DNA of 64,000 nucleotides from an uncultured Collinsella sp. (GTDB lineage: Bacteria > Actinomycetota > Coriobacteriia > Coriobacteriales > Coriobacteriaceae), in the NCBI GenBank assembly GCA_934668695.1, contig CAKUOD010000007.1:1-64000 (forward strand), in the 5' to 3' direction. Below, piece by piece: positions 25,182 through 32,128 of the stretch; positions within the stretch are counted from its first letter, which is position 1, and each line of letters opens with the position of its first letter. The notes beneath the pieces are model-generated. The model was not told the origin of the DNA, searched no databases, and worked only from the letters and a program-made list of their open reading frames with translations. The position numbers and the translations under genes are program-made.

Positions 25182-26378
25182 CTAGGCCTCGTCGCACAGC
25201 CACCTCGCCAGGTCCACGATCTGCACTCCGTCGCGATCCGTGGCCTCGTGATGCGTGCGGGCGAGAATCATCTTGGGATACGCATCGCCAATGCTCAGCA
25301 GTGGCGAAATCTCGCGTTCAAATGTCTTATCCGAGCCGATATCGTCGCTCACTTGAATATAGAGTTTCTCGCTCCGCTTGATTGCTACAAAGTCTATTTC
25401 CTTTTTATAGAGCACGCCGACGTATACCTCGTATCCGCGACGCAGCAGCTCGATTGCCACCATGTTCTCGTATACGCGTCCCCAATCCATATCACGTGTA
25501 CCAAGAAGTGCATATTTAAACGCATGGTCCGCCAGATAGTACTTCTCGCCGCTCTTAAGGTATTTTTTGCCGCGAATGTCGTAGCGACGAACTTTATAGA
25601 AGGCAAACGCATCGCACAGGTACCCCATGTACGTGCCGACCGTCTTGTTCGTAATCTTTAGCCCATCCGCATTTAATGCATCAGTAATGTTGCGTGCCGA
25701 CGTAATGTTGGAAACGTTGTCCATCATGTAATCGGCAATGCGCAGCAGCGCCGATTCGTTTCTCACGTTATGCCGCTGCACGATATCTCTCACAATGAGC
25801 GTCTTAAAGACGTTGGAGAGATATTGATAGCGCTGCTCCTGCAGTGGATAAGGGTAAGAGCCGGACATACCGCCGGTTCTCGTGTACTCATCGAAGTCGC
25901 GGTCGACCTCGCCCTCGTCGCCATAGAGACGATACTCCTCAAACGAGAATGGGAAAACCTCGATCTCGAACGTACGCCCCGTAAAGAGCGTCGACAGATC
26001 GCTCGACAGCAAAAAGGCATTCGATCCGGTAATGAATATGTCGTACTGCTCGGATGCGTGGAGGCTGTTGATCGCACGCTCAAAACCGTCGCACATCTGA
26101 ACTTCATCGATAAGCAGAAAGTTTTGTTTGCCGGACACTCGATGCTCTTTTACATAGGCGAGCAGCGCGTGATACTCGAGCAGGTTCTCGAACTCATCGA
26201 GGTTGTAGTTGATATGGATGACATTCGAATTGGACAGATTTGCCTCCACGTAATCGCGAAGGGCCTCGAGCAATTTTGATTTACCGCTACGACGGATGCC
26301 CGTGATGACCTTGATGTCCGGCACGCCAATAAGGCTCGTCAACGTGTCCATATATGACGTTCTATTGATGAGTTTCAT
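25182..26378 (-). CDS. AAA ATPase with C-terminal DUF4143 (AAA_14/DUF4143 family)
   Basis: A 398-residue cytoplasmic protein. The N-terminal AAA_14 ATPase has Walker A GIRRSGKSKLL (about residues 26-36), Walker B NFLLIDEVQMCDGFE and a sensor-like FITGSNAFLLSSDL. The C-terminal half is DUF4143, a domain with a nuclease-like fold, here with YEVYVGVLYKKEIDFVAIK, the D-x-x-A/V-x-K part of a PD-(D/E)XK-type core. Such genes occur in many copies in gut anaerobes; their role is unsettled. GC content looks lower than that of its neighbours. It is bracketed by three near-identical 43-45-bp palindromes, one downstream and two upstream, which suggests transfer as a unit. Confidence 0.9.
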   Translation of the reverse strand: MKLINRTSYMDTLTSLIGVPDIKVITGIRRSGKSKLLEALRDYVEANLSNSNVIHINYNLDEFENLLEYHALLAYVKEHRVSGKQNFLLIDEVQMCDGFERAINSLHASEQYDIFITGSNAFLLSSDLSTLFTGRTFEIEVFPFSFEEYRLYGDEGEVDRDFDEYTRTGGMSGSYPYPLQEQRYQYLSNVFKTLIVRDIVQRHNVRNESALLRIADYMMDNVSNITSARNITDALNADGLKITNKTVGTYMGYLCDAFAFYKVRRYDIRGKKYLKSGEKYYLADHAFKYALLGTRDMDWGRVYENMVAIELLRRGYEVYVGVLYKKEIDFVAIKRSEKLYIQVSDDIGSDKTFEREISPLLSIGDAYPKMILARTHHEATDRDGVQIVDLARWLCDEA

Positions 26379-26403
26379 TGGGGCCTCCTCGCGGTCTTTT
26401 ATC

Positions 26404-26446
26404 GCTATTCCTCAAAATTGAAAAATTTTCAGTTTTGAGGAATAGG
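26404..26446. repeat. 43-bp palindrome, copy 2 (5' of the DUF4143 ATPase gene)
   Basis: Same sequence as copy 1 except for one base in the centre (AATTGAAAAATTTTCAG). It lies 25 bases upstream of the ATPase start codon, so it could also act as an operator or attenuator hairpin. Confidence 0.9.
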
Positions 26447-26489
26447 CTCTATAGCGAATATACCTCGCGAAAGACCGAGCTGCCTTAAT

Positions 26490-26532
26490 CCTATTCCTCA
26501 AAATCGAAAAATTTTCAGTTTTGAGGAATAGG
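26490..26532. repeat. 43-bp palindrome, copy 3
   Basis: CCTATTCCTCAAAATCGAAA and mirror, matching copy 1 over its full length. It is separated from copy 2 by 43 bases, in a gap with no gene. Confidence 0.9.
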
Positions 26533-26557
26533 TCCGAGGTGCTACCCCGCAGTCACG

Positions 26558-26593
26558 CAAAGCCCTCCCCGGCACAGGCCGAAGAGGGCTTCG
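26558..26593 (-). terminator. Weak hairpin terminator after the biotin-ligase-like gene
   Basis: AAGCCCTC pairs with GAGGGCTT around a loop of about 16 bases; on the minus strand it is followed only by TTTGCG. It ends about 35 bases past the gene stop at 26629. The short T run makes this uncertain. Confidence 0.45.
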
Positions 26594-26628
26594 TTGTCAT
26601 CGTCATCTTTGAGCGCAAGTGCCTCGCG

Positions 26629-27330
26629 TTACAGTCCGCGAATCCGTACGGCCTCGGGCGGAAACTCCTGCTCGCCGGCATCGGTCTTGATGGTCGCGCG
26701 GCCCCAGATGTCCAGGCCCGCAAACACACCGACCGCAAGCGGCAAACCGTTGGGCGACACCGCCGCAACCTGACGACCCAGCAGCGGCACCATGTCAAAG
26801 TACTCGCCCAGCACCGGAGCCAGCGGGCCGGCGGCGCCCTGCGGCGTGTTCGCGACGGCAGCCCAGGCGCCCACGCGGGTCAGCACAGCGGCGGCCAATG
26901 CCTCGATCAGCGCCTCATCTGCCATATCCACGCCAAGCTCACCCAGCGCCGCACGCTCAACATCCACCGTCACCGCGGCAAATATACCCGCGGCACCGGC
27001 GCCACCGTTGACGGCGACGCGTGCAAACGACGTCTCAAACGTGGGCGCGCCGCACACAATGTCGCTCGGCCATTGAATGCCCACCTTGCCGGCAAGGCCC
27101 AGGCCCGGCGTCGACGCCGTGCCCACGAGCGCGTCCATCATGCCCATCGCGGCCACAAACGGCAGACCGTGGAAGGCGTGCATGTTCACGTCGGGGCGAA
27201 CGACCAGCGAAAACGTCAACGACGCCTCACCCGTGCTCCAAGCGCACCAGCCCGCGGACTTGCCCTCGCGACCTGCATCGCGCGCCGCGTCGAGCTCAGT
27301 GCCAGCGGTTACAGCATTCATCTCAATCAT
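26629..27330 (-). CDS. Degenerate biotin-protein-ligase-like protein
   Basis: A 233-residue protein that resembles the catalytic plus C-terminal domains of BirA but lacks its key residues. The biotin/ATP loop, normally GRGRRGRxW, reads GREGKSAGW (residues 20-28). SLTFSLVVRPD follows as in BirA, and the KWPND motif reads IQWPSD (85-90). The segment that should hold the catalytic Lys (KLAGIL-type) is GAPTFETSFARV, without it. The C-terminus, AVGVFAGLDIWGRATIKTDA, fits the BPL_C domain. No N-terminal DNA-binding domain is present. The start codon touches the folPK stop (TAGATG), so it is co-expressed with folate synthesis. It may be a non-catalytic paralogue or bind another acid. Confidence 0.65.
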   Translation of the reverse strand: MIEMNAVTAGTELDAARDAGREGKSAGWCAWSTGEASLTFSLVVRPDVNMHAFHGLPFVAAMGMMDALVGTASTPGLGLAGKVGIQWPSDIVCGAPTFETSFARVAVNGGAGAAGIFAAVTVDVERAALGELGVDMADEALIEALAAAVLTRVGAWAAVANTPQGAAGPLAPVLGEYFDMVPLLGRQVAAVSPNGLPLAVGVFAGLDIWGRATIKTDAGEQEFPPEAVRIRGL

Positions 27331-29073
27331 CTACATACGCCCCAATTCGCCCACGATATGGCCCACGCGGTCCTCGGGCTCCTTGACCTCGACACCGTTG
27401 TAGCGGAAGAACCGCGCCGGGTCGTGCATCAGGTCCTCGAGCGGCACCAGCACAAAGTCGCGCTCGCCAATGAGCGGATGCGGCAGGCGCAGCTTTTTGC
27501 CGCCGTGGGTCTCGCCGTCCATCCACAGCAGGTCCAGGTCAATGGTGCGCGGACCGTTGACCTTGGCCTTCTTGGAGCGGTCGCGCCCCAGCTCGGCCTC
27601 GATCTTCATAAGCTCGTCGAGCAGCACCAACGGCGCCAGCTCAGTCTTGATCTCGATGACGGCGTTGGCAAATGCGTCCTGGCGCGTCTCGTAGGCCGGC
27701 TCGCTCTCGTAGATGCGCGAGCAGTTGGACACGCAGGTGAGCGGAATCTCGGCGATCATGTCGCGCGCGGCGCGGATGTTGTCGCAACGATGCCCCAGGT
27801 TGGAGCCCACGGCCACAAACGCGCGACGCGGCTGCGGCTTAGCAACAGCCCAGTAACCATTCAGGAACTGCGCAAAGCCGGTGACGTCGTGCACGCGCAC
27901 GATGTTGGCGCCGGCCTGGATGGCGCCCAGGCACACGCCAAACGTGGCGGCATCGCGCGCGGCGGCATCGGTCACGCCCGAGACAGCGCCCACAAAACGC
28001 TTGCGCGACACGGCGCACATGAGCGGATAGCCCAGCGACGCCATCTTGGCGGTCTCGCGCTGGATGACGATATCCTCGTTGGCCGTCTTGCCAAAGCCCG
28101 GACCGGGATCGATGCAGATGCGGTCGCGCGACACGCCGGCGTGGATGAGCGCGCGGGCCTGATCGGACAGAAAGCCCATGACGCGGCGCATGATGGGCGC
28201 CGAATCGGGCAGGGTGAAGCGGCGGAGCTGCGAGGTGGGCACGTAGGCTTCCTCGCGGCGGGCACTGCGGCGCATCATGGCGGCCAGGTGGTCATTGGGC
28301 TCCGATGCAGCCTCGGTGGCTGCGGGCGCGGCCTCGGGCGCGGGTGCGACGGCCTCGGCGGCAGTAGCCTGCTCGACGGCGGGCGCCTCCTGCTCGCTTG
28401 CGGGCTCAGACGTGGGCTCCGGTTCACCAAACGGCAACGAGGGCTGCACCACGCCGCCCGGAAGCTTGGCCTCCGGCTTAGGCTCGCCCAGCAACTTGCC
28501 GCGACGGCGACGGACCGGCTTCTCGGCCTCGCGCGCGGCCTCGGCAGCCGCCTCGCGTGCCTTCTCGGCAACAAACGCCGCTGCCGAGGTATCGAGCTGC
28601 ACCGTTGCGTGCGTGCGCGCGGGCGCGGCGACCTCGCCGGCATGCATCACGATGACGCCGCAGGTGCTCGTCTTAACAAACTCGACCATCTTGGGGTCGG
28701 TGAAGCCGGTCACGTCGTTGACGATCGAGGCGCCGCAGCGCACGGCCGCCTTGGCAACCGCCACGTGACGCGTGTCGATCGAGACGATGGCGCCCTCCTT
28801 GGCCAGCGCGCGCACCACGGGCAGCACGCGGCGAGCCTCCTCGTCGGGATTGACCGGGGTAAAACCAGGGCGCGTGGACTCGCCGCCTACGTCGATGATG
28901 TCGGCACCGGCGTCGAGCATCGCCAGGCCATACTCGATCGCGGCGTCCGGGTCGAAGTGCTCCCCGCCATCGCTAAACGAATCGGGCGTCACGTTGAGGA
29001 CGCCCATGATGCGCGGACGGTCAAAGCTGAGCTCGTACTTTCCGCACCGCCATGTCTTGCTGTCGTTCGCCAT
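27331..29073 (-). CDS. folP-folK: Dihydropteroate synthase-HPPK fusion with long internal insert
   Basis: A 580-residue bifunctional folate enzyme. The dihydropteroate synthase part shows PRIMGVLNVTPDSFSDGG (19-36), DVGGESTRPG (61-70), IDPGPGFGKT (321-330) and VSRKRFVG. The 6-hydroxymethyl-dihydropterin pyrophosphokinase part starts near residue 417 (RAFVAVGSNLGH) and has GPRTIDLDLLW and PHPLIGERDFVLVPL. The order FolP-FolK is unusual. Between MHAGEVA (143-149) and APIMRRVMGFL (292 on) lies an insert of about 145 residues, rich in Ala, Pro and Glu, where the family has about 15 residues. The ATG at 29073 has GGAGG 6 bases upstream; the upstream open frame is not coding. Confidence 0.93.
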   Translation of the reverse strand: MANDSKTWRCGKYELSFDRPRIMGVLNVTPDSFSDGGEHFDPDAAIEYGLAMLDAGADIIDVGGESTRPGFTPVNPDEEARRVLPVVRALAKEGAIVSIDTRHVAVAKAAVRCGASIVNDVTGFTDPKMVEFVKTSTCGVIVMHAGEVAAPARTHATVQLDTSAAAFVAEKAREAAAEAAREAEKPVRRRRGKLLGEPKPEAKLPGGVVQPSLPFGEPEPTSEPASEQEAPAVEQATAAEAVAPAPEAAPAATEAASEPNDHLAAMMRRSARREEAYVPTSQLRRFTLPDSAPIMRRVMGFLSDQARALIHAGVSRDRICIDPGPGFGKTANEDIVIQRETAKMASLGYPLMCAVSRKRFVGAVSGVTDAAARDAATFGVCLGAIQAGANIVRVHDVTGFAQFLNGYWAVAKPQPRRAFVAVGSNLGHRCDNIRAARDMIAEIPLTCVSNCSRIYESEPAYETRQDAFANAVIEIKTELAPLVLLDELMKIEAELGRDRSKKAKVNGPRTIDLDLLWMDGETHGGKKLRLPHPLIGERDFVLVPLEDLMHDPARFFRYNGVEVKEPEDRVGHIVGELGRM

Positions 29074-29168
29074 GAACATCCTCCTAAAATGCCCACGCCG
29101 CCGAGCTTGGGGAGCTGGCGGCGGGGTCGCTTTGCACTCAGTCTTTCTATTGTATCCGCGCGCGCGGG

Positions 29169-29921
29169 CTAGAACGCAAACGCGGCCGCGATGTCGCAAG
29201 AAATCAGCAGGTCGGCATTTGCATCCTGATCGGTGGGGGCAAGGTTGCATATGGCCAGTGTATCGCCGGTAAAGTAGCGTGTAAGGCCCGCCGCCGGATA
29301 CACCACGAGCGAGGTCCCGCCTACAATGAGGGCATCGGCCGCGGCGATGGCGGCAACGGCACCGGCCAACACATGCTCGTCGAGCGGCTCTTCGTAGAGC
29401 ACCACATCGGGCTTGATGCGACCACCGCACGCGGGGCACACGGGCACGCCCGCGGCGTCCTCGTGCTCGCGCGAGCAAATCCACTCGGCGCTATAGACCG
29501 CTCCGCACGACTGGCAAATGTTGCGATGGACCGATCCGTGCAACTCAAACACGCGCTGCGAGCCCGCCATCTGATGCAAGCCGTCGATGTTTTGCGTCAC
29601 CACAGCATCAAGCTTGCCGGCGCGCTCCAGCTCGGCCAGCTTGGTGTGGCAGCGGTTGGGCTTAGCGTTAAGCGCGATCATCTTGGTGCGGTAAAAGTCG
29701 AAGAACTCGGCCGGATGTGTCTCGTAAAAGCTGTGCGACAGCATGGTCTCGGGCGGATAGGCAAACTGCTGGTGATACAGGCCGTCCACGCTGCGAAAAT
29801 CGGGAATGCCGCTTGCCGTGGAAACACCAGCGCCGCCAAAGAACACCGCGCGCTCGTGGGTATTGAACAGCTCCGCCAGCGCGGCGGAGGCCTGCTTGGG
29901 GTCCGATATTGCCTGCGTCAT
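29169..29921 (-). CDS. cobB: NAD-dependent protein deacylase, Sir2 family
   Basis: A 250-residue sirtuin that removes acyl groups from protein lysines using NAD+. Motifs: FFGGAGVSTASGIPDFRS for NAD binding, VTQNIDGLH, the catalytic His in ELHGSVHRN, four zinc Cys (CQSCGAVYSAEWIC... VCPACGG), and VGGTSLVVYPAAGL. The zinc pair spacing is complete. Monocistronic; the gap to folPK contains no clear terminator. Gene symbol follows common bacterial usage. Confidence 0.93.
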   Translation of the reverse strand: MTQAISDPKQASAALAELFNTHERAVFFGGAGVSTASGIPDFRSVDGLYHQQFAYPPETMLSHSFYETHPAEFFDFYRTKMIALNAKPNRCHTKLAELERAGKLDAVVTQNIDGLHQMAGSQRVFELHGSVHRNICQSCGAVYSAEWICSREHEDAAGVPVCPACGGRIKPDVVLYEEPLDEHVLAGAVAAIAAADALIVGGTSLVVYPAAGLTRYFTGDTLAICNLAPTDQDANADLLISCDIAAAFAF

Positions 29922-30056
29922 ATGAGTCCTCCGTCCTTGTTAGTCGGGCAGCGTTGGGCGATGTCCCAGCATGCGGCCTTTAAGTCAGCATGCGCGGAGC
30001 CCACCCCGCCCCTGTTGCGCTAATCTTAAGCCTGCCAACCCCGTCGAAAGGACACC

Positions 30057-30875
30057 ATGCCTCAGACTTACACTTTCGCCTCGTGGAACGTCAACGGCCT
30101 GCGCGCCGTGCTCAAAAAGGACCCGAGCTTTATCCAGATCGCGCAAGAACTCGACGTCGATATCCTGGCGCTGCAAGAGACCAAGCTGCAGGAGGGCCAG
30201 GTCGATATTGACCTGCCCGGCTATCACCAAACCTGGAGCTACGCCGAACGTAAAGGCTATTCGGGCACCGCGGTCTTTAGCCGCCAGGAACCGCTGCGCG
30301 TGCTGCACGCCGATGCGCTGCTGTCCTACGCCGGCGAGGGTGAGGCGGCCGCACTCGTCGCCCAAGCCGTAACCGAGGGCCGCGTCTGCGCGCTCGAGTT
30401 CGACAAGTTTTGGTTTGTCGACGTCTATACGCCCAACGCCCAAAATGAACTCGCCCGCATCGACGTGCGCATGGCGTGGGACGACGCCTACCGCGGCTTT
30501 TTGAACGCGCTTGAGCACGAGTGCGGCAAGCCCGTCGTGACCTGCGGCGACTTTAACGTGGCGCACGAGGAGATCGACCTTAAGAACCCCAAGCCCAACC
30601 GCGGCAACGCAGGCTTTTCGGACGAAGAGCGCGGCAAGTTTACCGAGCTGCTCGACGCCGGTTTTACCGATACCTGGCGCGCGGCAAACCCCGACGTCGA
30701 GGGCGTCTACAGCTGGTGGAGCTATCGCTTTAATGCCCGCAAGAACAACGCCGGCTGGCGCATCGACTACTTCCTGGTAAGCGACGCAATCGCCGACAAC
30801 GTACGCGACACCGGCATCCGCGGCGACATCTTTGGCAGTGACCACTGCCCCGTCACCCTCACCCTAGAGCTCTAG
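30057..30875 (+). CDS. xth: Exodeoxyribonuclease III
   Basis: A 272-residue AP endonuclease/3'-5' exonuclease of the EEP family, acting in base-excision repair. Motifs: FASWNVNGLRAVLKKD at the N-terminus, LALQETKLQEGQV (metal-binding Glu), FVDVYTPNAQNE, TCGDFNVAHEEIDLKNPK, YSWWSYRFNARKNNAGWRID and the C-terminal catalytic GSDHCPVTLTL. The length is usual for XthA/ExoA. ATG at 30057 with GAAAGG upstream. Divergent from the sirtuin gene. Confidence 0.96.
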   Translation: MPQTYTFASWNVNGLRAVLKKDPSFIQIAQELDVDILALQETKLQEGQVDIDLPGYHQTWSYAERKGYSGTAVFSRQEPLRVLHADALLSYAGEGEAAALVAQAVTEGRVCALEFDKFWFVDVYTPNAQNELARIDVRMAWDDAYRGFLNALEHECGKPVVTCGDFNVAHEEIDLKNPKPNRGNAGFSDEERGKFTELLDAGFTDTWRAANPDVEGVYSWWSYRFNARKNNAGWRIDYFLVSDAIADNVRDTGIRGDIFGSDHCPVTLTLEL

Positions 30876-30884
30876 CCCCAACTA

Positions 30885-30909
30885 ATCCCCTGGGGACGGA
30901 GGAAAAGGG
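30885..30909. repeat. Dispersed CCGTTTTCCTCCGTCCCC block (inverted, diverged)
   Basis: ATCCCCTGGGGACGGAGGAA AAGGG is the reverse complement of the 25-bp block beside the adhesin gene, with two or three changes. A more diverged copy follows at about 31132-31158. It again lies next to a long palindrome (30953-31104). Confidence 0.55.
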
Positions 30910-30952
30910 ATCATTTTCACCTCGCGAGGGCATCCACGCGGCCCGCTTGTCA

Positions 30953-31104
30953 CGAAACTGGCCCATCTACTACGTTTAAGCCACCACCCTCAACCACAGC
31001 GAACAACGCAAAAAGAAAACCGCAGGTAGAAAGCCTGCGGTTTTTCATAAAACGCGGTTGTGTTTGGGGGTGTCGGGCCAAACGTAGTAGATAGGCCGAT
31101 TCCG
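30953..31104. repeat. Long nested palindromic element, copy D
   Basis: Outer arms GGCCCATCTACTACGTTT (30960-30977) and AAACGTAGTAGATAGGCC (31080-31097). The inner core AAACCGCAGGTAGAAAGCC then TGCGGTTTTT forms a hairpin. Shares outer arms with copy B. Confidence 0.75.
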
Positions 31105-31207
31105 TGGCGGGCGGGTTCAGCTGATTCCCTGGGAACGTCTGGAGGCGAAAGAAAACGGATCAATTTGGCTCTCTGAGGGCCACGATGCCCGTCGTATCAG
31201 CCGGCTA

Positions 31208-31365
31208 TTTCAAAACTATGCCGGTTTACGGGGCTGAATCGCGAACCCCCAACCATACGCAATTCCGAAATAATAAAACCGCAGGTAAACGGCTTGCTCT
31301 ATTTCAAAAATAGCCGGCATGGTCTGCTTGTGCCAATCTGGCCCCGTAAACCGGCATAGTTTTAA
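31208..31365. repeat. Long nested palindromic element, copy E
   Basis: Outer arms TTTCAAAACTATGCCGGTTT (from 31208) and its inverse AAACCGGCATAGTTTTAAAA (to 31365). An internal ACCGCAGGTAAACGG core is followed by a repeat of CTATTTCAAAAATAGCCGGC. Shares outer arms with copy A. The 30876-31410 gap contains only copies D and E and related blocks. Confidence 0.72.
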
Positions 31366-31410
31366 AATGGCACTTCGGCAGTATTGATTCCCGCCCCGGC
31401 GCAACCAGCC

Positions 31411-32124
31411 CTACAGCCCGCACTTCACGACGACTCGGTTGATGCGGCGACACCAAGGCTTGTACAGGGCGACCAAAAACACGCAGGTCGCAAGGCCGTG
31501 CGTGATATCGAACGGCACCGCCGTGGCAAGACGCGCCATGGCACCCGCCCACGTGAGCGGTTGAACAAAACCGATAATGTCGTAGGCGTTGATCACAACG
31601 CCGTACAGCAAACCCGAAGCAAAGCCGTAGGTCAGCAGCGCCGGCATACGCACGGTGCCATCGGCGCGATCAAAAGCGCCGGCATGCGCCAGCGCACCGC
31701 CAACGTATCCCACGAGCCCCCAGGCATACATCTGCCACGGCGTCCACATGCCCTGTCCAAAAAAGAAATTGCTGCTCAGCGCCGCCAGCGCGCCAACCAT
31801 AAAACCATTGCGGCGGCCAAGCGTCGCCCCCGCGATAATGGCGATGGCACTCACGGGTTTAAAGTCGGGAATGGGGCCAAACAAGATGCGCCCCGCCGCG
31901 GCCAACGCCGCCAGAACCAGCGTTGGCATAATCTGGCGCAGGCCCGGTCGCGACGCCTCGTAGCCTGCAAAGAACAGCGCAAGCACCAGCGCCACCACGA
32001 CAAGCATGGCGAGTGCCGCCTGCTCAACGCCCGCCAGCAACGCCGCAGCCATCACGGCTGGCACCGTCAGCAGCAGCGGGATCTCCAGTTTTGCGAGCAG
32101 GCGCGCGACGCGATAATCCGTCAT
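31411..32124 (-). CDS. ECF transporter substrate-binding (S) component
   Basis: A 237-residue membrane protein with about six to seven helices. The stretches PVSAIAIIAGATLGRRNGF and SNFFFGQGMWTPWQMYAWG are typical of vitamin-uptake S components of energy-coupling factor transporters. ATG at 32124 (MTDYRVARLLAKL), 4 bases after the ATPase stop, is preferred to the upstream in-frame ATG at 32199, which would lie inside the ATPase gene. The WTPWQMYAWG variant is often seen in orphan S components near cobalamin-type genes, but the substrate cannot be set from sequence and no riboswitch is visible upstream of the operon. Confidence 0.88.
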   Translation of the reverse strand: MTDYRVARLLAKLEIPLLLTVPAVMAAALLAGVEQAALAMLVVVALVLALFFAGYEASRPGLRQIMPTLVLAALAAAGRILFGPIPDFKPVSAIAIIAGATLGRRNGFMVGALAALSSNFFFGQGMWTPWQMYAWGLVGYVGGALAHAGAFDRADGTVRMPALLTYGFASGLLYGVVINAYDIIGFVQPLTWAGAMARLATAVPFDITHGLATCVFLVALYKPWCRRINRVVVKCGL

Positions 32125-32128
32125 CCCA

